Source: Fistulifera solaris (Eukaryota; Bacillariophyta; Bacillariophyceae; Naviculales; Stauroneidaceae). Taken from it: a DNA stretch of 64,000 bases. Within the stretch, counting starts at the first letter, position 1. Each line of letters begins with the position of its first letter. The DNA is taken from the NCBI GenBank assembly GCA_030295235.1, contig AP026162.1, positions 2,294,001 to 2,358,000 on the forward strand. The letters are read 5' to 3'. This document shows positions 1-11,756 of this stretch, piece by piece. Under the pieces are notes generated by a model that was not told the origin of the DNA, made no database searches, and worked only from the letters and a program-made list of their open reading frames with translations. Position numbers and translations under genes: made by a program.

Positions 1-1
1 A

Positions 2-1691
2 AACCTTAGTTACTACTGCGACGATGCAATCACAGTGGCTGTGCTATCTATTGGAAAAGTTCGTGGTTCCAAATCGCGTCAGGATTTAGAGAGACAAGAA
101 GCTAGTCTCCGAGATCAGCCCAACATTGTAGTTGCTACACCGAACGGGCTTCTTACCCACATTCGGTCGGGTGCCTTGGACATAAAAACCACTGTTCACA
201 CCGTGGTCGTTGACGAGGCGGATTTGGTTCTTTCTTTCGGGTATTCCAATGATGTAGCTGAAATCATGAAGGCTCTGCCGCGCATTTATCAAGGTTTTCT
301 CATGTCAGCAACACTTTCGCCGGACGTGGAATCGTTAAAGAAGGTCGTTCTGCATTCTCCGGTTGTACTTAAACTCGAACAAGACGACTCCCGCGACGCA
401 AAATCAGGATCATTGAAACAGTTTTACGTGAGTCTGCCAAAAGAGGACAAAAAGCTGGTTATTTATGTTTTCCTTAAGCTGGGCTTGCTGAAAGGAAAAG
501 GCATTTTCTTTGTTAATTCAACCGATGGGGGATACAGGCTGAAGTTGTTTCTTGAACAGTTTCATATCCGATCATCGGTTTTGAATGCAGAACTTCCTTA
601 CAGAAGCCGCATGAATATTATTGAGCAGTTCAATGTTGGTAACTTTGACTATTTGATCGCAACAGACGAAAGTGCAGATGTTCGAAGTGAGCAGAGGAAA
701 TCAGGTAATAGCGACGACGAAAGCGACAGCGACGAAGAGCAAAATACGAAAAAGGGGAAGAAGAAAGACTCTGAATACGGCGTAGCTAGAGGCTTGGATT
801 TTCGAAACGTTTCTTTTGTTGTCAACGTTGACTTTCCTCCAAGTGCAAAATCTTACGCCCATCGTGTCGGACGAACAGCACGCGGTGGAGCGAAAGGAGT
901 GGCTTTGAGTTTAGTCGACAATAAGTCTGCGGAAGAATTCCAAACTTTGTTGGCGGTCCAAGACGATCAACCCGCTCTCCCTGCTGGTGAATTACCGACG
1001 TTATCTGGTTCAAATGTCGACGACGCGGAAGCGTCATCATCTGCCGCTAAGGATATACCACAGCCGAGTCCCCTTGATTTTGATTTAGCCGAAATTGAAG
1101 GTTTTCGGTATCGAGTAGAGGATGTGGGTCGTGCGGTGACAAAGAATACGGTACGCGAAGCGCGAGCCAATGAACTGAAGATGGAACTTTTAAACTCGGA
1201 AAGGTTAGAAAGTCATTTCGATGAGAACCCTGCTGATTTGCAACTGCTTCGACATGATCGACTGGCGACGAATGTCTCCAAAGTGCTGGATCACTTAAAG
1301 CACGTGCCTAAATACTTGCTCCCGAAAGGGATGCAGGTAGCGAATCTGAACAAGAAGCGAAAGAAGAAAAAAAGTCAAACATGGAACGGGAGGCGAGCGA
1401 AGAAAAGACAACGACCCACTGCAATCATTTGGAGGAGACAAAAGTTTAAATGACGTCGACGGCGACATGGAGCACGATCCTCTGGTAGCTGAATTTATGG
1501 ATGATGGTACAGATGACGAAGAAGGTCCTACCAAGAAACAGAAAACGCAAGAGGTTTTTGCGAATACTCGCGATGGGACCGGTCAGAGCACGGCTGGTCG
1601 CAATGCATGGAAGCAAAAACACAGGAAGGGCCAGTTTAGTGGAAAGAAACGGAAGTCAGAGCGCAAGAAGAAAGATCCTTTGGGAATCTAG
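2..1691 (+). CDS. DDX56: DEAD-box RNA helicase, DDX56/Dbp9 type (5' partial, frame broken near C-terminus)
   Basis: This is an ATP-dependent RNA helicase of the nucleolar Dbp9/DDX56 family, which acts in assembly of the large ribosomal subunit. The frame is open from base 2, so the N-terminus with the Walker A motif lies outside the window. Motif II reads VDEADLVLSFGY, motif III is MSATLSPDV and motif VI is HRVGRTARG. An acidic insert (SDDESDSDEEQ) sits inside the second RecA domain, as is usual in this family. The C-terminus is Lys-rich and ends in KKKDPLGI. The frame is broken twice in this tail. Frame 2 runs to 1453, but sense continues in frame 1 after the A-run at 1367-1373 (NMEREASEEKTTTHCNHLEE), then in frame 3 after AAAA at 1440-1443. 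Each switch fits one missing A. An intron starting at 1336 (CAG|GTAGCG) is a weaker alternative. Confidence 0.9.
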
Positions 1692-1863
1692 TTGGGCGTT
1701 GGGCATGATTAGCTTAGTTTATACCTCTAAAACTGTGATTTAGATTTTAAAGTGTCGACTCGAAGCATAAATATCGTACTCGTAGTAGACTAGTTCGTCT
1801 TACTAAGCAGATCTTCAAACAACCAGAATCTGGCTGTCAACGCGATCTATAGAATTTAAGATT

Positions 1864-1884
1864 CACGACTGAATTGCAGTCGTG
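1864..1884. repeat. 21-nt palindrome, copy 1
   Basis: CACGACTG, spacer AATTG, CAGTCGTG: a perfect 8-bp inverted repeat. The same 8-5-8 design occurs at 2088, 4320 and 40445, each 110-360 bp upstream of a start codon. Confidence 0.7.
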
Positions 1885-2087
1885 GCGAAAAGTCGTCTTC
1901 ACTTTGGTTCATACTAAAATAGACAACGATACATAACGAGAGTTTCGACACAAATTATCCATTCTTGCGTTACAAAGACTGCAAATTGAATTGATTGTGT
2001 TGAACGACAAATTAGCTAACAAGTGTGCAGAATGAACGGAGGTAGGTCTAGATCGTAGCAGTTGAAATCGAAAAGTTTATGATGATT

Positions 2088-2108
2088 CATGACTGAAATG
2101 CAGTCGTG
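2088..2108. repeat. 21-nt palindrome, copy 2
   Basis: CATGACTG, spacer AAATG, CAGTCGTG: an inverted repeat with one wobble-type mismatch. It ends 112 bp upstream of the ATG at 2221. Confidence 0.7.
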
Positions 2109-2220
2109 GTAAAATTGACTTTGCACTTTATTAGAAAAACCCATCGCATCGCAAGCACGCATTTGCAGGAAGGTAATTGCAAACTAGAGTGCGCCTGCTA
2201 ATACCCACAACATCATCACC

Positions 2221-3318
2221 ATGGCGGGGGAAACATCATTGAATGAGACAGTGTTGTCGAATTTAGGTCGTAAAGCGAGAGAGAGACTGACTGAGGAACG
2301 CTCGAAGCGCCCGGAAATCAGGAGGATCGAAGCACCGACCGAGATTGAACAACATTCGTCTTCCGCCAAATTTATTATTCCACCCAAGAAACGAAAGCCT
2401 TCTTCCGAGCGATCACGAATAAGGAAACGTACATCTGCGGTAGACGATACAAATGTGGATCGATGGTTGCCCTCTTTGGCACATATTGAAATTTTGCCGA
2501 AGGAAAGTCGATCGCGTTTGGTCCAGCTACACGGTCTCCCTCTTGAAACAACCGCTGCAAAAGTCAAGCGCTTTTTCATAGGTTTAGACCCAGAAAAAAT
2601 ACTCTTTTTACCCACACGACATGATCAAAAACGAATCATGTCATTGGACGCAGTGAACTCCAATCCGCGCAAGAAGGGAGGCGTTTGCGTGGAACGACAT
2701 TCACCCGATTTTCGCGTATTTGTGCTCTTCGATTCGGCTCCCACTGCGGCATTAGCCGTGGATCGATCCGGAGAAGTGATTGACGTCGACAGCGACACGG
2801 GCGCTTCAATTGCTGTGTCCATGGTCCCGAAACCAGTGGCGAGCCACTTTCTAAAACACATGACGGTGGAAGCCCGCGCTGGAGCATCTCTTCGACAAAA
2901 GTTAAAGGAAGTTGAGCGTACGCTCAATCCGAAAATAAGCGATATTTTGTGGCAACAGGCGGACGAGGAACTTGGTCTGCAAGTCTCTGACACGAATTGC
3001 AACGTGAATAGCTCGTCCCCTGTATTCATCAATACCAGATTATCGGGTTACAAAAAACTAAAGCAGCAACTGGATTGGCTTTCCGAGCAACGTCAAAGTT
3101 TATACTATGAGTTGCCTTTTCCATCTTGTGAACTTTTGGACCCAAGTTTAGACGCGGACCCGATTATGCGCCTTTCGTCTAGCGCCGTGAAAGCACTAGA
3201 ACGTGAAATAGATCGCATTCGAGCGGAATCGCTCCTTTTGGAACGCTACAAATCGCATTTTTCCGTTCAGGACGGATTGGAAGATGAGAATTCTACATCG
3301 CTTGAGCAAGAATCGTAA
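2221..3318 (+). CDS. RRM-like nuclear protein, unknown function
   Basis: A 365-residue protein with an ACCATGG start context. The first 80 residues are basic and carry nuclear-localisation-like patches (PPKKRKPSSERSRIRKR). Residues of about 98-195 resemble an RNA-recognition motif: RSRLVQLHGLPLETTAAKVKRFF looks like beta1-alpha1 with an RNP2-type LVQLHGLP, and FRVFVLFDSAPTAALAV looks like an RNP1-type strand plus helix 2. The C-terminal third is predicted helical and charged. I do not recognise an orthologue. A role in RNA binding is inferred from the fold-like pattern only. It lies head-to-tail with the helicase and convergent with the next gene, whose stop is 20 bp away. Confidence 0.75.
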   Translation: MAGETSLNETVLSNLGRKARERLTEERSKRPEIRRIEAPTEIEQHSSSAKFIIPPKKRKPSSERSRIRKRTSAVDDTNVDRWLPSLAHIEILPKESRSRLVQLHGLPLETTAAKVKRFFIGLDPEKILFLPTRHDQKRIMSLDAVNSNPRKKGGVCVERHSPDFRVFVLFDSAPTAALAVDRSGEVIDVDSDTGASIAVSMVPKPVASHFLKHMTVEARAGASLRQKLKEVERTLNPKISDILWQQADEELGLQVSDTNCNVNSSSPVFINTRLSGYKKLKQQLDWLSEQRQSLYYELPFPSCELLDPSLDADPIMRLSSSAVKALEREIDRIRAESLLLERYKSHFSVQDGLEDENSTSLEQES

Positions 3319-3337
3319 GGAAACTTAATTATGTACA

Positions 3338-4108
3338 TTAATTCTCAGCTCTCCTCTTTGCTGCTTCGTGCATTCTCTTCTGAACATGCTTGGAAGGCTC
3401 ATCCTTCCGAACGATAGCCTTTTGTGCGTCCTTTTTCCATCGTTCTACAGCATCTGCTTGCTTTTCGCTGCAACACAAATCGATTAGCGAGTCCTTTTCG
3501 GGAGCTAACTCCTGCAAAAAGTCGTGCACCATCGTCGCCGTTTCACTTCCACACCGCTTAAAATAACCCGGTTTGGATCCTGCCAGTGGCCCACACTGGA
3601 GTCCTAACTGAATCAATTCAAACAGCGACAACGCGCAGGCTTTGCAAATACTGAGTGATGTTTCGGCAGTTTCCTTTCCGATAGCGTGGTACTTCAAAAT
3701 CGATTTCCATTCCATCGCACAATTCAAGATGGCACGAAGAACATTGTTTTGATAAGTCGATGTTGTATTCAACGCCAGCGTCGATGTTTGGATGGAATAT
3801 TTGACATTTTTGACTCGTTGCTGAAAATGGTTCACTTCGTTCTGAAAATGCGATAATGGTTCCTCAGTAGGTTCGAGTGACTCGGTCGAGTGATGATTTA
3901 CTAGTTGCTCTTCTTCTTCGACAACCTTTGACTCGTCAACTTCATCTTCCTCCACACTGCTCCCGTCATCTTCCTCAACATCATCCTTTACGACTCTATT
4001 TGGTTCCGGTGGTCGCCGCCGCCGTCGGGCATTGTGTTTCGGCAACCGTCGATCATTTGGACCTCCTCGTCCACGAAAGACACGCCGCTGCTGCACGTGT
4101 CCTAACAT
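3338..4108 (-). CDS. Hypothetical protein with basic N-terminus and acidic linker
   Basis: A 256-residue protein that I do not recognise. The N-terminus is Arg/Gly-rich (RRVFRGRGGPNDRR), followed by an acidic stretch (EEDDGSSVEEDEVDESKVVEEEE) and a helical, Cys-containing core from about residue 90 (CAMEWKSILKYHAIGKE, ICKACALSLFELIQLGLQCG). The C-terminus is Lys/Arg-rich. No signal peptide or membrane segment is visible. The composition fits a nuclear or RNA-associated protein, but that is inference. It is convergent with the RRM-like gene. A 21-nt palindrome lies about 210 bp upstream of its start. Confidence 0.7.
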   Translation of the reverse strand: MLGHVQQRRVFRGRGGPNDRRLPKHNARRRRRPPEPNRVVKDDVEEDDGSSVEEDEVDESKVVEEEEQLVNHHSTESLEPTEEPLSHFQNEVNHFQQRVKNVKYSIQTSTLALNTTSTYQNNVLRAILNCAMEWKSILKYHAIGKETAETSLSICKACALSLFELIQLGLQCGPLAGSKPGYFKRCGSETATMVHDFLQELAPEKDSLIDLCCSEKQADAVERWKKDAQKAIVRKDEPSKHVQKRMHEAAKRRAEN

Positions 4109-4645
4109 TTGTGCTGAATAGACTGCTAATGCAATTTATTTATTTATATAATGAAAATGTTCTCGACATCTCTATTCGAGGGTCTCAAACACGCTCTATT
4201 CTTCGTCCAAGTAGTCTACCTGGTATGCGTGTCTGATTCTGCCTAAACGTCGCTTTTCCGTCTGCTTCAAGATATAAACAATCGTATCTACTATACTAAA
4301 AAGTGTATATCAACTTATCCATGACTACCCTTCAGTCATGAGTCAGTACTTGTCATCGAGCGACGACGCTGCCTACAATTCGCTTGAAGGAGGCCTATTA
4401 TCTGTTTAATTACCACCAACAACAACCTCAGTAACATCAATGGCAAGATAACCGTAAAAAACCGAGGGACAAGGAGGTATAAATTTTTTTGCGAGGGAGG
4501 TCGACAAGTTCCGGGACTGAGGTCTGATTGAGTCACCGTTTCAGGTCTGTATGGCTAGAGAGACATCGCCGAATATTCTACGCAGAGCTAAAACGAGTGT
4601 CCAAAATAGAATCTTACTTTTGTATTTAGTTAGGAAAAGACGGCT
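4109..4645. other. Intergenic region with palindrome and TGAGTCA site
   Basis: Lies between the start of the 3338-4108 gene and the 3' end of DHFR-TS, both on the - strand. No supported gene. It contains an AT-rich patch at 4131-4151, a 21-nt palindrome at 4320-4340 and an overlapping TGAGTCA (bZIP/AP-1 type) at 4339-4345. Confidence 0.5.
4320..4340. repeat. 21-nt palindrome, copy 3
   Basis: CATGACTA, spacer CCCTT, CAGTCATG: 7 of 8 arm positions pair. It has the same 21-nt length and arm/spacer layout as the copies at 1864, 2088 and 40445. Confidence 0.6.
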
Positions 4646-6163
<1,518 letters not shown>

Positions 6164-6652
6164 TTGTTGGAGCTGTATGTTGACAAGTTAAATAGAGGAA
6201 GGGAAACAAGAAGGTCGTACTGTCAAGAAAGGAAGAATAAGGCTATCGTACATTGCGTGCACGGTGGATGCAACATGCAATAACAATGCTGTGCGGCCAC
6301 ACGCCAAACGAGCGCGCGCGATCGAGAAAAACTCCCTCCGAAATTTGACTATGAAAGAGTGTGTACGTTACATCTTAGACCACAGTGCATTCAAATTCAA
6401 ACCGCCGTGCGCCCAATTGAGTCACGAAGCTCAGTCATGAGCACCATAGTATCACGTATCACCGGAAGATAAATAGTTTTTCGCTTTTCGACAAGACTGG
6501 AGTTCAATCATGAGTCATCCGGTTGATGGATACTCCGTAATACTATTAAGATGAGCAGATGACCCTTTTGCATCACACTTTTTTTCTGTCGTTGCATTCT
6601 ATCGTTTTACAAACGTACCAACAACCCGTGTCCTATATTTCTCTTTGTCATC
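6164..6652. other. Divergent promoter region between DHFR-TS and coactosin-like gene
   Basis: No gene supported. It contains an alternating GC stretch (GAGCGCGCGCGATCG near 6310), palindrome half-sites CAGTCATG at 6432-6439 and CAATCATG at 6506-6513, and a TGAGTCA at 6511-6517. Confidence 0.45.
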
Positions 6653-7161
6653 ATGTCGTCGAAAGCACCTCCCATGCTGGCGGGGACTCTGCAAACCGAT
6701 CCCCGATCGGGAGGATTGAAACGAAGCAGTGGTGTCCAGGTGTTGCCATCGGTGGCCGAAAGTACGTTCCCCTTCACATCGGTAGATCCTCTACTATTAT
6801 TATGATGAATTCGACTCAACCTGCGCATATAGCTTGGGCACAAGTCCGTGACAACAGCAATACCGACGTGGATTGGTTGTTGGCCGGATACGATCAGGGC
6901 AGTAAAACGGACATTACCGTGTTGGCTCAGGGTCACGGAGGTCTGGAAGCGTGTGCAGCCGCTTTGCCCTCCGACGAACCCGTCTTTGGCGGTTGCCGCC
7001 TGAGCACTGGACGGTTTCGACACTTTTATCATGCCCCCGAAAGTGCCTCGGTGATGAAAAAAGGTCGAGCGTCCATGCACAAGAATGGCGTGTTGAATGT
7101 ATTGGAAGGGTGTGATGGTGAAATTGCGATTCGACCCGGAATGACCGAAGCTGATCTGTGA
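6653..7161 (+). CDS. Coactosin-like ADF-homology (actin-binding) protein
   Basis: Probably a small cytosolic actin-filament-binding protein of the coactosin/ADF-H class. There are two exons, 6653-6761 and 6833-7161, joined across a 71-nt intron (GTACGT...ATAG, phase 1) to give 145 residues. The N-terminal 35 residues are low-complexity. The ADF-H fold then runs T-WAQVRDNSNTDVDWLLAGYD, VLAQGHGGLEACAAALPSDE, GGCRLSTGRFRHFYH and SASVMKKGRASMHKNGVLNVLEG, which matches coactosin in the Met-Lys-Lys/Arg-Ala helix. The ATG at 6653 is used because the longer open frame starting at 6559 reads through the intron. Divergent from DHFR-TS. Confidence 0.8.
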
Positions 7162-7265
7162 AGCGGCTGGGTTCGCGAAAAAGAACACAAGATAGAAATA
7201 ACGAAATAATGATCATAATAGCAGGGGGAGCTCTGTGCTCCATAACTCGGTGTTTCTAGAGAATC

Positions 7266-8522
7266 CTACATTATGTCAAACATAGGTTCGTCGCCACGCG
7301 TCGGTGGCTCGTCGGGAAGCAGGAACCATGGATGATGCACTACTTCTTTTAACGTCAGGCGCAGTCTTGGATCCACTTGTAGCAAATTCTTCAATAAATG
7401 TTCTCCTTCCGGACTCAATCGAACACCCCAATCCGACAACAGTTGAGATAACCCGTGCGTCATCCAGTAAAATTGCGGGTCCGATGCATGCGGACGTTGA
7501 TACGAGCGATTGCCCGTCACCATGCAAAACAGAATGGTACCGGCGGTCCATAAATCGGCCGCCTCGCCGTCAAAGCTATTGCGATTTCGAAAAATTTCGG
7601 GTGACATATAGGGAAGTTTCCCGCAAGCTCCTTGCGGCTTGAAAAGGCAGCGCAGCGGAGTGTCCCCGTTACCATTGGCTAAGGCAGTTGCCTCCATAAT
7701 ATCCGTCGTTCGATCCGCGCCATCGGCTATTTGATACGGCACCCTTAAGCACATGCCCATATCAATGATCAGAGTTCCTTGCTTATCAATCATAACATTC
7801 TCCGGGGACAGATCTCGGTGACAGATTCCCACCGAGTGTAGATGCTGCAAACCCGAAATGATTTGACGAAACCAATACCGTGTTTCTCCTTCCGATAAGC
7901 CCGGAGGGTGCTCGCCCGCCAGTTCCGCACGGGAGGCTTGTACATCTTGCAGCAATTGAAACAAGTCACCCGAATCGCAATACCGCAGCACGACGTTGAG
8001 ATTTTTACCATCAAATAACACATCCTCGCATCCCAATACATGCGGATGTTCATCACCAATCAATTGCATGGCGGCAATTTCTTTGAGAGGATCTTCCGCG
8101 TGGCGATTGCGCAATTGTTCCATTCGTTGACAGTAGTTCACTTTGACGGCCACCAGCCGTTCCGTCCACTGAAAGACTACATCATCGTCCCCGTAACTAC
8201 TATCATCATCTTCACTTTGACTCTCTTCTTTACTACACCGCTCTAATACGCGACAAATCTCCACGTGGCCCATGATTGTTTTGATGGGCGATTTGTGTGA
8301 CACTTTCCAGTACGCTTCTTTCACTTGACTGTCACCGTCATCTTCTTCACCAAAGGTCGTCCGGGAATAATCCCGAAAGAGAACGTCACGAACAATGTCG
8401 TGTTGACCGGTCTTGGGGTTGTACACGAGGACGTTGGCGCGTTTTCCGTAATAGTATTTCGCTTGCGGGAAGGGAATGGGGTCGGACGGAGGGCCCAGAA
8501 TATCAAAGGGTCGTTCTTCCAT
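7266..8522 (-). CDS. Divergent serine/threonine protein kinase
   Basis: A 418-residue single-exon protein kinase. Visible catalytic features are the VAVK lysine, an alphaC Glu in LKEIAAMQLI, the loop HRDLSPENVMI, the metal-binding motif DMG in LIIDMGMCLRV instead of the usual DFG, YMSPEIF in place of APE, and DLWTAGTILFCMVTG in subdomain IX. No Gly-rich loop (GxGxxG) is recognisable before the VAVK lysine. In its place is an acidic segment (SEDDDSSYGDDD). The first 60 residues are unrelated to kinases. Key catalytic residues are kept, so activity is possible, but ATP binding may be unusual. I cannot place it in a named subfamily. Confidence 0.9.
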   Translation of the reverse strand: MEERPFDILGPPSDPIPFPQAKYYYGKRANVLVYNPKTGQHDIVRDVLFRDYSRTTFGEEDDGDSQVKEAYWKVSHKSPIKTIMGHVEICRVLERCSKEESQSEDDDSSYGDDDVVFQWTERLVAVKVNYCQRMEQLRNRHAEDPLKEIAAMQLIGDEHPHVLGCEDVLFDGKNLNVVLRYCDSGDLFQLLQDVQASRAELAGEHPPGLSEGETRYWFRQIISGLQHLHSVGICHRDLSPENVMIDKQGTLIIDMGMCLRVPYQIADGADRTTDIMEATALANGNGDTPLRCLFKPQGACGKLPYMSPEIFRNRNSFDGEAADLWTAGTILFCMVTGNRSYQRPHASDPQFYWMTHGLSQLLSDWGVRLSPEGEHLLKNLLQVDPRLRLTLKEVVHHPWFLLPDEPPTRGDEPMFDIM

Positions 8523-8931
8523 GTCTATGTATTAAAATAAGCTGTGAATAATGAGGGTTGCACGTCTGGCTGATACGCGAAATGCCAGAAGCGCAACAAC
8601 AAAAAATGGCTCGTCGTTTCGCGTGCGAATAAGTGCTGAGAAGTTCTCGAGGCCAGGCGTGAAAAATGCAGCGCGTATTATGGCACGCGTGCGCGCCGAG
8701 CTGTTTTCACGATGTGACAGTAACTAGTAGTACTAATACCGCTAAGATTTTCAACGACTTTTGCTAGGGCGACAATGAAAGTCACCATCTGCGTTGTTTG
8801 TTGAACAGAGACCGGAGTGAGCCTACGTAGTATGTCTTTCAAACTGATTCTAAAGCAGATGTGATCACTCTATTTGAAATTTACACGCGTTTTCAGCATT
8901 ATGACTGTAATTTTCTCGACAAATGGAATAC
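8523..8931. other. Intergenic region
   Basis: Upstream of the kinase start and downstream of the next - strand gene. Includes GC-rich runs around 8670-8700 (ACGCGTGCGCGCC). No gene or clear structural RNA seen. Confidence 0.4.
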
Positions 8932-9886
8932 TTATTGCCAAAACGTGATTCCATCGTTCGGGACAAAGACACCCCGCCACCGAAGAATGGAATGATGCGT
9001 ATCACGGGCACCAAACATATCTTTCAACTGTTCTTCAGCATCAAACAAAGCATCTTGCGCGAGTTGGACCGCTGCACTAGACCAGCTGGCACGACGGTGA
9101 CCTCCCCATTTGGGGGAGACGGCGGGCGGCCCATTCCGTGGCGCGTTGGTTGTCCTGCAATGCCGCGTAGGTCATGACGATCCCCGACAAGGCACCCACA
9201 TGCCACGGCTTGACGGCCAGGACAATCAACAACATTTTCTCAGCCTCCAGCCATCGTTTCTGTAGAATCATGAGCGTGGCCAGGCGATGAATGGGCTCCA
9301 CCCAGTAGAATCCGTAATGCTGAATGATTTTACGAAGTTCACGTTCAGCATCTTCCCATCGCGACTCTGCCATCATCTGTTCTACTTTATACAGTCGAGC
9401 CGCCGCTTTGGTGCCCCGCTCTCGACACCAAAGATTCGTGAGATCCGCGACACTATCGTCGCCTTGGGCTAGATTTTTCAATAACGCAATTTCCATAGAT
9501 CGGCGTTCTCGTTCGAGAGTTGTCAAGAGTGGTGCTGGAGGTAATTCTATGTCGACCCGGCTCGGTGGTGCATGAATCCGATCGGTACTACTGGGCAATG
9601 CATCGAGAAACGGAAGGACGGAATGCCACCCATTCGAAGGAAAATCTTCCTCATCGCGAAAGGGATGCGCACTAATGGTCAACAAACTCTCCAAACGCTT
9701 TCGAACTTCCTCGGCATCAAAGTGGTTATTGTTGTCATCGTTCACGTTTGACGGTGTGCTGAAGGACCTCGCCGTTGACAGGAGCCGGAATGGCTGGACG
9801 GACGAAATAGTAAGGAAAGCAAATACTCCACATTTGCCTGTAAGAATCGTAAAAGGAAGATAAACCGACAACAACAGTCTCTGCAT
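8932..9886 (-). CDS. Diatom helical-repeat (TPR-like) protein, plastid-type N-terminus, frame broken
   Basis: The main frame (9886 to 9077) gives an N-terminal hydrophobic segment followed by VFAFLT, which resembles a diatom plastid presequence. TPR-like helices follow: RWEDAERELRKIIQHYGFYW, EPIHRLATLMILQKRWLEAE, VLAVKPWHVGALSGIVMTYA and DNQRATEWAARRLP. This order is one I associate with diatom proteins of unknown role. The frame then stops early. A second frame continues in family style (HRRASWSSAAVQLAQDALFD, then RWRGVFVPNDGITFWQ) to a stop at 8932. The switch falls at the G5 run at 9112-9116, where four Gs would keep one frame. I therefore annotate one locus of about 317 residues with a one-base break. 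Confidence 0.7.
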
Positions 9887-10505
9887 TTATTATTCAAGCG
9901 CCGCAATGTCGTGCCCGAAAGACTTCAAAAGTATGCGCGACGCGACAGCACGAACAGATGTGCTTAATCTCTCTCTTTTAGGATGTAGCAACAAAGTAGC
10001 GTTCAGCAGATCGGATAATTCTTGAGCAACAAAAGCAGATGACTGATGGCTTTGTGTTTCTTTGGTGCAGCCACCTGTCAAAGAGTCAAGAGTCAAGAAT
10101 CTGTTCCGTTGACAGCGATGATTATGACGGTTATTATTACTCCGCCCGAGCTCCGTGTTCTTTTAATGTCATTATAATTGTTATCCATGTTCGGCGCGAA
10201 CACCAAAGAACCACACAGTAAAAATAAAACAGAACGCTTTTGTTTCTCTTTTTAGACAATTCAGTCACTGAGCGACACATAAAATTCAGATCCACGACTC
10301 AACAGGTGATGACGTAGAGAGCGAGAGCCGCCATAACCTGTGACTGCAACAACAAAAAAGGCAAACACTAATAAAACAACGCGAAAAAGTGAATGAGCGA
10401 GATGCTGTGACTGCTATCATCCATTCTTTGAGCCTGAGAAGACAATTGCACTGTTGAGCATCCAACAATCAACATTAATTACTATTTGACGGAGCAGACT
10501 AGAAA
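9887..10505. other. Divergent promoter region
   Basis: Between the - strand helical-repeat gene and the + strand NifU-type gene. A 68-codon open frame at 9890-10096 (-) shows no recognisable features and is probably chance. No structural RNA seen. Confidence 0.4.
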
Positions 10506-11624
10506 ATGCGATTGAAATACGAAGGCCTCTTTGCTTTTCTACTCGTCGCATCGGGCGGCACTGCCTTTTCTACGCATTCATTCGGCATTCGACCATCGTT
10601 GAATATTAACATTCATCCAAAGGTTCATTACATAAGTACGGCTCTCGCCTCAACGTCATCCGAGAAAGCACCAGCGGCATCGTCCTCTTTACCGGGCCCC
10701 AGTCTGGATGGCAAGCGCGTTTTACCGTATCGCATTCTTGCCGGTTCCCTCAAAGGACAAGCGCCGGTGGCGGCAGTCTACGCAGTCCTCAGCTCGAATT
10801 ATCAACGTGGCCAAGAGGGCTGGAATACCGCCCTTCACATTGGTGTCACACAAGATTTAATGGCCGCCTTGGAAAGTCATGTCGAAAAACACGGCCCGAG
10901 CGTGGCTCACGTACGCGCCATTTCGTTTGCCGCGCCGCAACCAAATGCCATGCAAAAAATTGCTGCCGATTGGAAAGAATTGGCAAGAGAAGCCGGTGCT
11001 TCGTTGCAGGATTGGGGTGATGATGTATTGGGGCATCTGTACGATGATGATGACGACGATGATGACGAGTTTGAGGAGGATGCTCCCGTGGGAGACGATG
11101 TCGTCTCACCGTTCGAGTTGCCCTCCGTGTCCGTCACCAAAGACGACGGTACATTTTTGGAACTAACCATGGATAATGTGGATAAAGTCTTGGATGAAGT
11201 ACGACCGTATCTAATAGCAGACGGAGGCAATGTGGCCGTCGATCGAGTGGACAGTGAGACGGGGAATATTTACTTAAAGTTGGAAGGGGCCTGTGGATCT
11301 TGCCCATCTTCTACTGTAACCATGCAGATGGGAGTTGAGCGGGTTCTGCGAGAAAACTTTGCTAATATCAATCAAGTGCTGCGCGTGGATGACGATCCAC
11401 TCAAACCCAAGGAATTAACATGGGGAGCAGTGGAACAGGAAGTGAATCGATTAGGTTCGGCCATTGTTGCCATGGGCGGAGTCATGAGATTATTGGATGT
11501 AGATGCGAACACAGGTATTGTTAGAATTTTATTCAAGGGTCCGAAACGGGTTCAGCAAGGTCTGGAACTTGCCCTTCGAGATGTCGAGTACGTGACTGAC
11601 GTTGTCTTCACCGAGGAAGAATGA
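10506..11624 (+). CDS. Plastid-type NFU Fe-S scaffold with N-terminal GIY-YIG-like domain
   Basis: A 372-residue protein. Residues 1-21 are a signal-peptide-like stretch ending GGTAF|S, close to the diatom ASAFAP plastid-import motif. Residues of about 88-145 (AAVYAVLSSNYQRG, TALHIGVTQDLMAALESHVE) resemble the GIY-YIG-like domain found at the N-terminus of plant plastid glutaredoxin S16. After an acidic linker (a run of Asp near 180) comes a NifU domain at about 222-292 with the Fe-S ligand motif CGSC at 263-266 (DGGNVAVDRV, EGACGSCPSS). Residues 303-368 look like a second, degenerate NifU domain without CxxC, as in plant plastid NFU proteins. Expected role: carrying Fe-S clusters to plastid apoproteins. 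The fusion partner's role is unknown. Confidence 0.88.
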   Translation: MRLKYEGLFAFLLVASGGTAFSTHSFGIRPSLNINIHPKVHYISTALASTSSEKAPAASSSLPGPSLDGKRVLPYRILAGSLKGQAPVAAVYAVLSSNYQRGQEGWNTALHIGVTQDLMAALESHVEKHGPSVAHVRAISFAAPQPNAMQKIAADWKELAREAGASLQDWGDDVLGHLYDDDDDDDDEFEEDAPVGDDVVSPFELPSVSVTKDDGTFLELTMDNVDKVLDEVRPYLIADGGNVAVDRVDSETGNIYLKLEGACGSCPSSTVTMQMGVERVLRENFANINQVLRVDDDPLKPKELTWGAVEQEVNRLGSAIVAMGGVMRLLDVDANTGIVRILFKGPKRVQQGLELALRDVEYVTDVVFTEEE

Positions 11625-11756
11625 ACGCAAAATGCCTTTCTATTCCATGTGTAATTTCGGCAAGTTGTGAGCTCATCGTGCTCCAGCTTTCTTATATACG
11701 TTCGAAACCTACATTACGCGTAGTATTTTTACAAGACAATTAGAGCAGCTTATTAT

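Larger units (their letters stand above)
1692..2220. other. Intergenic region with two 21-nt palindromes
   Basis: This stretch separates the helicase stop codon from the next start codon, both on the + strand. I see no convincing coding sequence. It holds two copies of the 8-5-8 palindrome described separately, at 1864-1884 and 2088-2108, and probably carries the promoter of the downstream gene. Confidence 0.6.
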
